Assembly: GCA_944472155.2 (NCBI GenBank)
Contig: OX235275.1
Coordinates: 25,844,865-25,908,864, forward strand
From: Trichobilharzia szidati
Taxonomy: Eukaryota; Platyhelminthes; Trematoda; Strigeidida; Schistosomatidae
DNA length: 64,000 nt
Direction: 5' to 3'
Both the position numbers and the translations under genes were made by a program. Position 1 is the stretch's first letter, and each line of letters starts with the position of its first letter. This document shows positions 43,331 through 53,730 of this stretch, piece by piece. The notes under the pieces were generated by a model. That model saw only the letters and a program-made list of their open reading frames with translations, searched no databases and was not told the DNA's origin.

Positions 43331-44410
43331 GTATTTATATTACAGAAAAGGTCATTAAGTGGCACTAAATAATTGCTCAGTCAATATACATATATAAGTG
43401 ATAAGAATAACGATAATTAAAATGTTATAAGGGGTAAAGTTGAAGTGAATGAATTACAAAATTAATTAATTATGATGAAAATGAAGATGTGAAGTGAGGT
43501 GGAAAGAATTCAAGTGGTAAAATAAAATAAAGTAAAAACTAGAAAGAACATTACTATGACCAAGGTAAAGAAATGGGTTTGACAAAACGTTTTTGAACAC
43601 ATAATTTAGGTTTCTGTTCATGTATAGCTAAAGCTTCGGCTAAGCATAAATGAAGAAAACGTAAACTTTTGGAGCGATTCGTTGTTGCCATGTAGATAAT
43701 CTTGAAGGATGAATTACGTGAGGCTGAATTACCAGAATCTAACAGATGATCACAGATAGACGACTTCACAGTTCTACATTCGCCTTTCATTAATCAGACT
43801 GGATAGTGTTCAGCTACACGTTTTCGAAGAGTACGCTTACAACGTCCAGTATAAACAGCTCCACAAGAGCAGGTAAAAGAGTAAATACACATGGATGTGG
43901 ACAAAAGCGGTAATCTATCCTTGACGCATTGTCTAATCATATTACGGCTGGTAAAAACTAGCTGCAAGTCAGTTGCAGGAAAAGTATGTTTAATACATTG
44001 AGATGAACGATTTTTAATCCATTGAGAAATGGTGTCGCACTTGAATGCAAGACTCATAAACAGTTTGTTCTTTGACACTGTGATTTGTCTTGGGGCGGAT
44101 TCTTCTTTCTTGATGTTACGTTCAATGAACCTTGTAAGATATCCATTGTTAAGGAGATTTAATCGAAGCTTATCTAGTTCACTATCGATTGTCTCTGTAG
44201 AGCAGATATTACGAATTCTAGAGCATTAGGAATGAATTAGAATTCTCTTTCTCCCTAAAGGTACCCAACTTTCGAAGTTAGTGTACTGCCCAGTGAATGT
44301 TGGCTTTCGGTAAATCGACCTTAAATACACGAGATAGTTTGAATCATGCTCATCACGATTAATATGCAACTATGATTTTCAATCCACGAATGTCCTCCTC
44401 AATGGAAAAA
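43331..44410 (-). pseudogene. Penelope-like element, RT end to GIY-YIG
   Basis: Minus frames 44078-43794 and 43790-43554 are separated only by a stop. They read KHTFPATDLQLVFTSRNMIR, MCIYSFTCSCGAVYTGRCKR and RKRVAEHYPV, then SSICDHLLDSGNSASRNSS and AEALAIHEQKPKLC. GIY-YIG is YTGR instead of YIGR. Upstream to 44410 lie scraps of the RT C-terminus. The 3' UTR leads to the hammerhead-like motif at 43281. Confidence 0.8.
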
Positions 44411-44935
44411 TGACAGTAGGTCAAATAAACTAATAACAGAAGAGAAAAGGGAATGAAAACAATTAAGGTCAATTAAAAAACTACGCTACCAAGATATTTT
44501 GTCAAAATTTTACCATGAAATAATCGTCAAAGTAAATTATATTCCTCTGGTTACATCGCGAAGTGATATCAGTTTGATAGGTATTGAAAACCAGTGCTGT
44601 TTCCTATCCTTACTTCAAACTAATCAACGGTATGCACCCATGACCATCAATGACTATTTAGTCATTGAAAAGCAATCCACTGGTCGGCAAATAAATTATT
44701 ATTTCTGTCATTTTGAGATAAATGACGTCATAGCTAGCCTATATCATTAGTGGGTTTGGTGAATCTTAGGTCTAACTGAGTACATCGCTGATGATGCAGG
44801 CCTCAAATAAGCGAAACTGCCATCCAGTGTCTTAGATCACTAAAAAACTGACTTTTGAACAATTGTGGTTAATATATATGTAAGTTTCACTTGTGTACTT
44901 TATACACACTTAGCACAAGGAATAAGACTAGGAAT
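44411..44935. other. mostly unassigned; decayed SINE A trace
   Basis: 44550-44645 keeps 'gtgatatcagtttgatagg' and 'caacggtatgcaccc' in the order of a minus-strand SINE A, but the ribozyme is lost. Nothing else recognised. Confidence 0.35.
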
Positions 44936-45080
44936 TTGAGATCTGATGTGAAGTGAGTCGATGTTTCTATACGACTCGGAGATTTGGTGCATGAGTCACC
45001 GAGAGCACTTGAAACAGCCGGCTTCTCTTAACAGTGAGAGAAGCGGTGAACAGCAAGGAACTATGGCGAAGAACTAACCA
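44936..45080 (+). mobile_element. RTE-type remnant
   Basis: 'atgtttctatacgactcgga' and 'ggtgcatgagtcaccgagag' correspond to the LLYGSETWRV region of RTE elements (compare 62636-62665). Confidence 0.5.
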
Positions 45081-45104
45081 CAAACCTTGATTTTGGAATA
45101 GAAC

Positions 45105-45260
45105 TTGTTCATTGTGGTAGAGTATAATTCCATTATGCGTAGAATGTTTTTTGACAAGGTCCCACAGTGTTACACAGTAATATTTACTGATGGCAGCGTT
45201 TCGAGCACAATTTATTACTGCTCATTATCATACCAAGGTACTCACACAAAACTTTCCTAC
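45105..45260 (+). repeat. unclassified repeat Y
   Basis: Reverse complement of 63085-63262: 'gtggtagagtataattccat', 'cacagtgttacacagtaata', 'tactcacacaaaactttcc' and 'tttatataattccatta' occur in the same order in both. No coding potential seen. Confidence 0.6.
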
Positions 45261-45814
45261 TTCGTTTATATAATTCCATTATTTTGTATCGCATGACTTG
45301 ATTAATAGTAGTTTTTTGCATATATCCGGTATGAATGATGAGTCAGTTTACTCTCACGTGTTGGGTGGAGACTCAATCAACAAGGATTCAGTAATCATTC
45401 TCTCTCACTCTCCACCCAACTACATTACTTCTTATAATTTTTATCCTCTCCCTCCCATCCTATTGTGTGTTTGCGTGTTAATGCATGCAGTGCCATAGCT
45501 GAGTTTTCTTCTGAATTACTTATCTTCTCGGGGTCAATCATTCTTAACTTAGCTAAATTTTTATGTTCTAACAAGCTGACTACTACCATCTACTTGTTTA
45601 ACCTATGTAGCCGAAGTAACTTACAATAATTGCAAGGTATTCTGGAAATTATATTATTTTGTCTAATTGGCTCAACTGGTTCCTTTAAACTACAGAGCTA
45701 GTCCCTGAGTAGGTTGTAGGTTTACATGTCAGTGTAGGGTGGCATAACAATAATCATGAACCTGTTAGTCAGCGAATATGCCGAAATCATATATGTATAT
45801 AAATGAAGGGTGTA
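45261..45814. other. unassigned stretch
   Basis: No gene recognised. Confidence 0.4.
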
Positions 45815-45995
45815 CATACTGCAAAGACCATCGAGTGATATCTTGCTTCAGACTGCCAAGTTGAACCTGAATACGAGTGACATGGAGGAGAGTCAGTCTT
45901 GCAGCCATCAGTAGACGACTATTTAGAATAGAATAAGATGAATATGTTCTGCTGAAGCTGTATGTTCCACTCAGAACCCAAGGGAATAAAAATAA
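45815..45995 (+). mobile_element. RTE-type 3' end
   Basis: 'acctgaatacgagtgacatgg', 'gctgaagctgtatgttccac' and 'aacccaagggaataaaaata' match the RTE 3' terminus at 62990-63060, with an 'aat' tail. Confidence 0.65.
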
Positions 45996-46044
45996 TAATA
46001 ATATTTTATGATATCATACATTTCACATACTGTAATCTTGGGAG

Positions 46045-46185
46045 AAGTTGATTGATGGATGGTGACTAGCAGTCCTCTTTAAGACTTGTCATCTGGACGT
46101 ACCTGCATTCCGCAGTGACGCTCGAACCCACTGCCCATAATTTAAGATGCCAAAACATTATCCACTAGACCACTTGGCCAATAGT
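46045..46185 (-). mobile_element. SM-alpha, left arm of inverted pair
   Basis: Minus-strand piece: 'gatggatggtgactagcagt', decayed hammerhead with 'cttgtcatctggacgtacc', box B region 'gctcgaaccca', and 'atccactagaccacttggcc'. It abuts a plus copy at 46186. Confidence 0.8.
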
Positions 46186-46309
46186 TTCAGGCCTCGGTGG
46201 AAACATCATCAGTGACTGCACAATGCAGGTACATCCACTGAAGAGTCTCAAACAGGACGAAATTCGCATCCTGGTGGATTCCACTGTTATTCGTCATCCA
46301 TCCTGAGGA
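46186..46309 (+). mobile_element. SM-alpha, right arm
   Basis: Plus-strand body from after the tRNA-like block through the hammerhead to 'ccactgttattcgtcatcc'. The unit is then interrupted by an RTE 3' end and resumes at about 46545. Confidence 0.8.
46225..46285 (+). ncRNA. hammerhead ribozyme, SM-alpha type, near-canonical
   Basis: CCA (stem I), CTGAAGA (46238-46244), stem II GTCT (46245-46248)/GGAC (46255-46258) with one G-U pair, GAAA (46259-46262), a very short stem III (A-U and U-A), expected cleavage after C46270, then C and TGG (46272-46274) closing stem I. All core residues fit CUGANGA...GAAA. The SM-alpha ribozyme is an established self-cleaving RNA; the activity of this copy is inferred. 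Confidence 0.75.
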
Positions 46310-46544
46310 AACCATCAAGTGACATCACTACACTAGCCCCTGAGTGGAACCCGAATGGGAAGCGGCGAGTTGGTCGTCAGTGCAAGGGTGACTTGGAGGA
46401 GGTCATGCGAAAAGGAGATGAAAACGTGTGGGCAGACATGGAGCTAGGTGAAGTCTCTAGCAGAGAACCGAACGCAATGGAGACGCACGGCTGAAGCCCT
46501 GTGTTCCTCTAGGAATTAAAGGAAACAATAATAATAATAATCTA
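46310..46544 (+). mobile_element. RTE-type 3' end inserted in SM-alpha
   Basis: Starts 'ctgaggaaaccatcaag' and ends with 'ctctaggaattaaaggaaac' and an 'aat' tail. SM-alpha sequence continues at the right ('ctaattaaatgcccagacatc'), so the insertion is younger than the SM-alpha copy. Only the C-terminal 70 codons remain. Confidence 0.8.
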
Positions 46545-46680
46545 TCATTTCAATATCAATTCTAATTAAATGCCCAGACATCGTCGAAGCATCTGCACAA
46601 GAAGCCGACGTATCAACCTGAGAAAGAGCACTTTGGTCCAATCAATAGACGAAAAAATCTAAAGTTGAATAATTATAAAT
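46545..46680 (+). mobile_element. SM-alpha, 3' part after RTE insertion
   Basis: Matches the complement of 8290-8405 in order: 'attaaatgcccagacatcg', 'aacctgagaaagagcac', 'ggtccaatcaatagacg' and 'aaaatctaaagttgaat'. Confidence 0.75.
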
Positions 46681-46689
46681 AAATAAATA

Positions 46690-47610
46690 GTAACAATTAT
46701 ACACCTCATCCAACAGTTATGCAACAATGTCGGATGCATAAAGTGAACCCACACAATAACCTGGGGGATCTGGATTTCACTGATGTGATGTCTGATTTTC
46801 TACAAACTGCAAGTGAAAAGCAACAAGTTGGCAGAAGATGCATCCAGAGAAGATAGAACTTCAGATGAACACAGAGAAAACAGAAGTGATGAAGATTCCT
46901 AGCCAACAGCAACAGCAACAACTACAGACAACAGTCAGCACAAATGGGAGAAATCTGAAAGAAGCAACCTCCTTAACCTACCCACCCACCCAACCTGGGA
47001 AGCATCGTCTCAACTACAGGCGAACGGAACTGATAAAGGTATCAAAGCACGAGAATAGGGAAATCAAGGCAAGCTTTCATTACTCTCAAGTCTGTGTGGA
47101 GGTCAGTAGCATTCAACATGCGAAATAAGATCCGGATTTTCAACTTCAATGTGAAGTCAATGCTACTTACTATACGGATCAAAGACTTCGCGTGTCATGA
47201 AGGGCACTTTGAACAAACTACACACTTTCATCAACAGCTGTATATATACTGTGTATACTCAAGATCAGATGGTCAGAAGAGATAAGCAACAAGGATCTTC
47301 GTGGAGAGGAGCAACCCAGCTGGAACCAATTGTGCAACAAATAATTGAGAAGAAATGGAAGTGGATCGGCCAAACTCTGAGGAAACCATCAAGTGACATC
47401 ACAAGACAGGCCTTTCAGTGGAACCTGAATGGGAAGCGGCGAGTTGGTAAGTAGCCAGTGCGAAGGTTACATGGAGGAAGTGATGTGAAGAGGAGATGAA
47501 AGCATGTGGGCAGACATGAAGCCAGGCAAAAGAGTTGGCAGAAAACCGAACGCAATGTACACGTGCAGCTGAAGCCCTATGTTCCCTAGGAACTAAAGTA
47601 AACAGTAATA
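46690..47610 (+). pseudogene. RTE-type retrotransposon remnant
   Basis: Plus-strand copy in the last GPCR intron: 'cctgggggatctggatttc' (FADD region, lost), LQMNTEKTEVMKIPSQQQQ near 46855, the trace of DEDIK near 47030, 'gtggaggtcagtagcattc', a split LLYGS region near 47165, KKWKWIGQTLRKPSSDITRQ near 47352 and the C-terminal tail ending near 47600. Many frameshifts. Confidence 0.75.
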
Positions 47611-47706
47611 ATCTAAGTAGTTTAACTTCCTTAAAAATATATGTAATGAATTCTAATTTTAATTTGTTTAATCGTTTCTTTTTATTTTTTAATATTTATC
47701 TTTCAG
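47611..47706 (+). promoter_or_regulatory. intron end with splice acceptor
   Basis: A T-rich stretch ('cgtttctttttattttttaa') leads to 'atctttcag' immediately before 47707. This is a textbook polypyrimidine tract and AG acceptor, and it decides the exon boundary. Confidence 0.75.
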
Positions 47707-48168
47707 ATGGTAAAAATGCTCACCTTAGTCGCCTTGATGTATGGCTTATCCCAATTACCAAGACATGCTATCTACCTTCATGGATTAATCAATATTGACT
47801 TTTGGACTAAATCGTATGCCTTAAAAGTTTGGGCTGCTGCCAATTTTGCACGGGATTCATCCACATGTTATAATCCTTTTATATATGCCTGGATAAATAA
47901 GACTTTTCGTCAAGATATTTATCGACTCTTCTATTCATGTATTATAGTATGTATACCGAAACGTTTGATGAAAAAATCAACAACACAATCAGATGGTGTA
48001 GTGGGTGTTACAGCATCAATGCGGAAAGGGAGGAAGAATAGTAATAATAACAATAATCATAATAATAAGAACAATAATCATCGCTTACCAATTATTCGTA
48101 CAATTCCACCCTCGTCGATTACTGAAAGTCATCTGAATTCGTTGACAACGCGTAAATCCTTCAAATGA
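47707..48168 (+). CDS. rhodopsin-like GPCR, terminal exon
   Basis: 153 codons to the TGA at 48166-48168. The first ATG directly follows the splice acceptor and is probably an internal Met. Residues 1-24 (MVKMLTLVALMYGLSQLPRH) are the end of intracellular loop 3 and TM6; the usual CWxP reads SQLP, so the toggle Trp is Gln. TM7 (about 43-66) ends in the conserved NPxxY as NPFIYAW, followed by the helix 8 segment NKTFRQDIYRLF and a Cys-containing stretch that may be palmitoylated. The tail has a poly-Asn run (AAT repeat, about 48040-48080). The look is that of class A peptide receptors; ligand unknown. TM1-TM5 must lie in upstream exons that I do not see here. Confidence 0.85.
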   Translation: MVKMLTLVALMYGLSQLPRHAIYLHGLINIDFWTKSYALKVWAAANFARDSSTCYNPFIYAWINKTFRQDIYRLFYSCIIVCIPKRLMKKSTTQSDGVVGVTASMRKGRKNSNNNNNHNNKNNNHRLPIIRTIPPSSITESHLNSLTTRKSFK

Positions 48169-49150
48169 CCATCATAATGATCTATCATGTTCAGCAGTAC
48201 CTATGTGTATATGATTTCCGATTTATTATAGATAAACAGATAGACAATTACATTGAAAAGGAGTTATTTGTAGACTATAATATAATATGACCAAGTAATC
48301 TGTATATACATATATATAAATATATATATACAAATGTAAATTGACGCAAACATTTATATTTAGTTATATGTGACCATTTTGATGCTTTTACAACAACTCG
48401 AAAACCTCGGAGCAATTTGGAAGCTGTATTAAATTATGTACAGAATATATGCATATGTCATTATCATGCTGGCTGTTTTCATTTCTGGCGTCTTTTTTGT
48501 GTGAGTTCTCGTCAGATGACAAGAGATTTTCAAGTCTTTAAGGCTGAGTACTTTGTGTTTTCGACTGTCGTGATTAGGTTTGAATACCGTAAGAATGTAT
48601 GAGTTATTTACAGAAGTCATCTATAACTGCATAATTTTTCTCCGGCCGAAGGAGCTGGTTGTTCTAAGGGGCTACTTCCGACCCGCCGCCACCTACTTAC
48701 AAAGCCTCTGAATTGAAGACTGATCTATAAGGCAGTAGAGCAGCGTCAGGATTAGTCACCTTCGCATGGTTTTCGATGACTAAATAAGATGCATGCACAC
48801 ATTCTATCCTTTCGGATTCCTGGAAGCGATTTACATACACTATATATATTTGAAATCAAGGTTTTCTAGCTCCTCACCTCAAGTAGACTTGTGTGTTCAC
48901 TAGTTCAGTGGTAAGAGCCCACTGTTTACATTCGTTGCTTCACTTTAGTGAGGAATAACTCCTGCTGCGTAAAGGGAAAGAAAAATCCCATATTTATACA
49001 TGAAATTATTATATATGTGTATATTGTCGATGATGCAGTCAAAATAAGAAATCACGGTTTGATATGGTGAAAATTGTTACTCCATCAGAATCAAGATAGT
49101 TATGTGTTCACTGGATAAGTATAAAGAAATTAAAAGAAAAACTAAGGGAA
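48169..49150. other. likely GPCR 3' UTR, then unassigned
   Basis: The sequence after the stop is AT-rich with TA tracts (48300-48330). I cannot place a polyadenylation site with confidence. No further gene. Confidence 0.4.
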
Positions 49151-49154
49151 ATTT

Positions 49155-49285
49155 TCAGGTATTGGTTTGTAGGGATTTGATTGATTCGTTATAAGCTTTC
49201 ATCATTAGCTCATATAGGTTGGAGAACCAATGAAAGTCCTGGGAGTACTGGACAGCTGTTTCATACTGCTTAAGGACTCTTCACA
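49155..49285 (-). mobile_element. HHR-SINE A, left arm
   Basis: Minus-strand tail and hammerhead: GTGAAGAGTCC, then ATGAAACAGCTGTCCAGTAC. The CTGA start is cut at the junction. Confidence 0.7.
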
Positions 49286-49635
49286 GAACTCATTCACCTT
49301 GGGTTCTAGTGGGAATTCATGACCAGTAGGGTGAAGGGTGTCGGGCATGAGGACAAATACTCGACGAAGACGTTGGTGTTGGTGGTCGTGCTCTGTCGTG
49401 AAATGGCAGAAGTTGGAATTCATGGGCCATTGGATAAGGTCTTAGTGGTTTAATGGTCTACGAGCTCGCCTTGTGTCCAGAAGGTCGTGAGTTCTAACCC
49501 TGGTGATGGGTGCGTACTGGTGAAGCAGAATCTCAATGTAGGCCGACGAAACAGCTGTCTTGCAGTAATCCTTGCGGCTGGTTTTCGAATGGTTCTCTAA
49601 CCGATGTCGGCTGATGATGAAACCATGTAAGTGAA
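49286..49635 (+). mobile_element. HHR-SINE A, right arm, near full length
   Basis: 5' body ('catgaccagtagggtgaag', 'ggacaaatactcgacgaag'), tRNA-like block ('ggtttaatggtctacgagc'), hammerhead remnant (CTGGTGAAGCAGAATC ... GACGAAACAGCTGTC) and tail. Confidence 0.75.
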
Positions 49636-49849
49636 ATTTTCGAATAGGCCACACTGTCGAATTGCCAGTGAGTTCAACATTGACAAGTGCTGAAATCTAA
49701 CACCATTTCCACCACCCGGTCTTAACTTTGTAGATAATTTTATAAGACAACTCTGATGGAACTGCATGGCCCAAGTAATAGTACTCGATATTATAATATT
49801 AGTATTCTCTCAGGTTCCTAGAGTAATATGGACCTTCGAAAACACGTTT

Positions 49850-50300
49850 ACGTTTCATCTGGTTCCCTGAAGTCATCTTTAGTTAGCCCCACAATTGCCC
49901 ATAGGTTAACATCTCCTCATTACACAAACCATTCCAAATCACATTGAGACCTACGTTAAACTCGTCATTTTTCGTATGATGTCTCACTGGTGAGTCTGTC
50001 TAGCAGAGCATGTCAGCCGACCTTCTCAAGTCTCAGAATCATATAAAAGTACTGACTTGATATTAGTGATGGAAGTTCTATTTTTGTACTAAATGCAACA
50101 GGTTTCAACGATGATTTCATAGCAGTGATGACCTATCTTGCTTCTTGCTTTTACATCTCCATCCGTGCATCATGTATTTGAAACGATGTTACTTCGACAA
50201 GTGAAAGAAATGACTCCTTCCACAGTGATTGGTGTTTATTTCTGATTGGTTGAGTAAGGTAATCACTTCTGTCTTCTATGTGATCAAATAAAGTCGTGTA
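49850..50300 (-). mobile_element. RTE-type remnant, reversed
   Basis: Complementary landmarks 'ccacaattgcccatagg', 'catctccatccgtgcatcat' (DEDVK region) and 'gtaatcacttctgtcttct' (EKTEV region), in order. No frame. Confidence 0.5.
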
Positions 50301-51165
50301 TATTTAATAGTCACTGGTACAAGTAAGGGCTTGCCATCCGATAAGCTGAAAACAGTTATCCGATGAGAGGTTAAGTAGCTCATAGTTCAACTGACCAGTG
50401 TTACGAAGGTGTGAAAAAAGTGGTGGAGTTTATAAATGGAAAGTAAAACAGTTACAATAGTAAATTAATTACTAAAAAAAGCCATTTCATTCAAACAGAA
50501 TTCCGAATTACATTGATGAATCGTTGGGGTCTCCCACATATACACTACGAAACTTAACACCATTTCAGTCTTACCACACAGATAATTTCAAAAGATGACT
50601 TTGCCGGTGATGTGGACCATGAGTTCCCCAGATACTCTAGAATCGAGCTAATAATTATTTTTCACTGTCCTCTTCATAACCATATCGGGAAATAGTCTAA
50701 GATGAGTTTGGAGAATGTATGCAATTTGTGCAACGAATATAACTAACTTCACCGGAGCGAATTAATTTTTAAACATACATTGAAGTGGCCGCAAGCTGCA
50801 CTTTAACCTGCACCTGGCCACTGATCCGGTTGCCAGCTGTAAAGATTAATCGACGATATATGAAGGCAACGACGATGTTTGAAACAAACCAACATGTTCT
50901 ATTATAATCAACCAAAGTGAAAATATCAACTTCATCAGACGATTTCTAAAGTTCAAACTTTAATTTATAGAGAATGCTCAAGATAATGCGAAAATGTTAG
51001 AGATATTAAGCACATAAGGAAAGTTAAATTTCAATCAAGGTATTAAAATACCAAGATAAGTGAGGTCAATCGAAAGGTAAGATATTTCCTCGAGTATCGC
51101 CTGGTATTCTTATTAATATTTTTCGAAAGTTCACTTGGGTGCATTTGCTTGATTTCTCATTCGTT
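50301..51165. other. unassigned stretch
   Basis: No gene recognised. Confidence 0.4.
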
Positions 51166-51335
51166 TATCAAATGGTGTCATTTGCAGAACCATTAAACAT
51201 AGACGGGACAGCATTGTGCATTCATCATCCCTACAAGGGTTGGACCCAGAAAGTTTCAGGTTGAAAGGCGACGAAGTATGTTGGCCCATTAATTGTAAAT
51301 TCTGTCAGTTCGACATATATACAGCCTGAGTTCCA
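51166..51335 (-). mobile_element. HHR-SINE A, old decayed copy
   Basis: Order kept ('gtgtcatttgcagaaccatt', 'gggacagcattgtgcattc', 'gggttggacccagaaag', 'ttctgtcagttcgaca') but no ribozyme core. Confidence 0.45.
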
Positions 51336-51659
51336 TCCGCTATCATTGGCAAGCATCGAGACCTCATTTTTATGTTTACAACATGCTCTGAACCTTCTAA
51401 CTCCCGGTCAGTTTGGAGGTGTGGATGACTGGCTTAAGACACTGATTTTCCAGCAATTAATTTACAGTTGAAACACTGCTCCACAAGACCAGCAGTTATA
51501 TACAGAACTTGTTCCTAGTGACTGATACAAGCAGGTTGTTTACTTAACAGATAAATTTACTTGGAACAGGCAATGAGATTTAAAACGTGGAAAGTCCCTC
51601 AATACCATTAATTTATTGGTTGTTTAGGTTTCAAGTAGAAAATTGTTTTTCACTAACAC
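51336..51659. other. unassigned stretch
   Basis: No gene recognised. Confidence 0.35.
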
Positions 51660-51995
51660 GTCTCCGCTGAACACTGTTCCATACAGTCTGTTTTAAATGG
51701 CCTTACGACTGCCCACAAGCTTATATTTCCGCGTCACATGATCACCTCTGTATCAAAGTAAGACACCTATTTCGTGTCGTGTGGTTCTTGTCCCAAAACA
51801 TGGTATGATGTGTGTTGGCTCTTAATGGTTTCCTCAGTGCGTGTTCAATCCAATCATCTGCATTTCTTTTCTGCATATTTATTAAGTAGTGGCTGGTAAT
51901 TGGCTCTTTCTTCTCTGCACTTCCTTCTTGCCTATCTCCTCCAGCCGACCATCTCATCTTCCTTACAGAACGAAGGCAGATGCTGTTGATGATTG
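51660..51995 (-). mobile_element. RTE-type C-terminal remnant, reversed
   Basis: Minus frame 51957-51742: EKKEPITSHYLINMQKRNAD, DWIEHALRKPLRANTHHTMF. This matches the EPIAQQICRRKCRWIEHSLR-RPLGDITRQ region at 62.8 kb, with stops. Confidence 0.65.
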
Positions 51996-52141
51996 GATTA
52001 GCAGAAAGTCAAAACAAGTGATCTAGTGAAAAGAAGCTATTATTATAATGGTTTAATGTCAAGTGGCAAAACAATTAATGTCATACATAGAATAATTCAT
52101 AGGATGCCTAGGAATCAGAAGCGTGGTGTGGAATTATAGGG

Positions 52142-52599
52142 TTGGTAGGTAAACAGGATAAAAATTGTGATCATAATTTGAAATATATTTTAAATGTATT
52201 TAATGGTTGCCATCAAGCGGTAACATTCACGCTCGAAATGGAGAACGAGTCTAGTATTCATTTCGTTGATGTGAACTTATCAAGAAAGGCCAATAGAACT
52301 CTGAAAAGAGATCAATTTTTAGAAATCTGTCATGGAATGCTCAACTGACAAGTTCTTACACCTGTGCTTCCATTGATCCAAAACGGAACCTGGTCTGGTC
52401 GCTTGCCACTAGCATTCGACCAAGATGTGGATGAGTTAAATCTTTTAAGAAAACTCCTAACAGAAAATTGATTTCCACCAGTTTTTTCAGACAAGAACAT
52501 ACAGTCAAATCCTATGAAACGTGACTTATCATCCTTAACCAGGAAAATCTTGGAATTCATGGGGGACTTAGCTTCCGGTTTTATTAAATTTATTTTTAT
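52142..52599 (+). pseudogene. Penelope-like RT C-terminal part, before SINE C
   Basis: Plus-strand PLE fragment: FNGCHQAVTFTLEMENESSI, HFVDVNLSRKANRTLKRDQF (the 'FLD' region after YxDD), then DVDELNLLRKLLTEN and DKNIQSNPMKRDLSSL. Stops occur at 52346 and about 52470. It is interrupted at about 52600 by SINE C. Confidence 0.75.
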
Positions 52600-52785
52600 T
52601 TTTTAATTTTATTTTTGATTACAGCTTGATGCCACAGTACAAGTATGGCATTTTCAGCACGGATATCGGTAGCCCGAATTTTGCAGGCCGACCATATATA
52701 TCGCGTGTGCGTCGGCAGGGGATCGAACCACGGACCATGTGCATGGTCGGCGAGAGTCCTAACCACTGAGCCACCGACGCAAATC
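52600..52785 (-). mobile_element. SINE C inserted in a PLE
   Basis: Minus-strand copy with the best-kept tRNA-like head in the window: GTCGGTGGCTCAGTGGTTAG and box B GGTTCGATCCC. The A-rich tail (read on the minus strand) lies at the left. PLE sequence continues on both sides. Confidence 0.85.
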
Positions 52786-53675
52786 CTGAGAAGGACATTC
52801 TCTGCCGCACTGTTGACAATAGCGTTTTCCGGTCGATCGTTACAACTCAATAACCTGTGCGAAAAGATCCTTGAGTTGAGAAACTCTATACACGTTTATC
52901 GATTCACCTGTTCGTGTGGAGCTAGGTTTATTGGCCATCCAACTCGAATTTTGCACAAGAGGGTGCAAGAACCTTATCCTGCATGATTGCGAAGAAGTGG
53001 AAGTGGCGCAAAAAGAAGCGCCATTATTGAATTTCTGGTCGATAATTGGTTATCCTATCTATACAGCCTCCACTTTCAAAGCTATCTACAAGGCGAAAAG
53101 TAATTTGCCGCAATTACTACGCATCCAACTCATCTGTGTTACTGAAGCTTTGGCCATCCAGATTTCTGTGTACAGAAAACGTTCGTTCAACCCCTCCAAC
53201 TTTCATGGTCTTAATTCATCTATGATAAAGTATGGTTATCCCTGCTCATATTTTGGCTCTACCAATTTTTCGTTTTGTTTATTCAATGTGAATACTCTTC
53301 GTTTACTACAACAATTCTTACTATTTATATTCTCACTTTGAAATGTTCTCGGTATTGTTCCACTTGTCATTCTAAATCAATTGTCCCTATGCAACGTTAA
53401 ACTCTATGCTATGGAATTTCGCACATTGTTAGTTAACGTTTTTACTTTTTATTGTGTCAGCTTAATAATCCTATAATATCACACTCTTTCCAAGTTCTAT
53501 ACATCCTATGCATTGTTCTGTATATGACATTAATTGTTTTGCCACTTCACATCTGATATTTCACTATGGTAATAATCACAAATATTTTAATTGCATTTCA
53601 TACTACAATTATTATTAATTCATTTATTCCCTTATTGGATATGATTGCTAGAGAAAAACCATAAACCTTTATACG
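52786..53675 (+). pseudogene. Penelope-like GIY-YIG, C-terminus and 3' UTR
   Basis: Continues the PLE: LRRTFSAALLTIAFSGRSLQ, HVYRFTCSCGARFIGHPTRI, LHKRVQEPYPA. GIY-YIG motif altered to FIGHPT. A stop at 52984 and frame changes follow; SAIIEFLVDN and EALAIQISVYRKRSF can still be read. From 53064 the sequence parallels 1-418. The 3' UTR leads to the motif at 53676. Confidence 0.8.
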
Positions 53676-53730
53676 ATTGTATAGCCTGATAATAAATTCA
53701 TTGTTGAATAGCGTCTCTTCTCTGAATCAT
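53676..53730 (+). ncRNA. decayed hammerhead-like motif at PLE 3' end
   Basis: 'tgtatagcctgataataa' followed by 'ttgttgaatagcg' holds the TATAGC/CTGATAA and GAAT remnants in the expected order. Core bases are changed; inactive. Confidence 0.3.
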
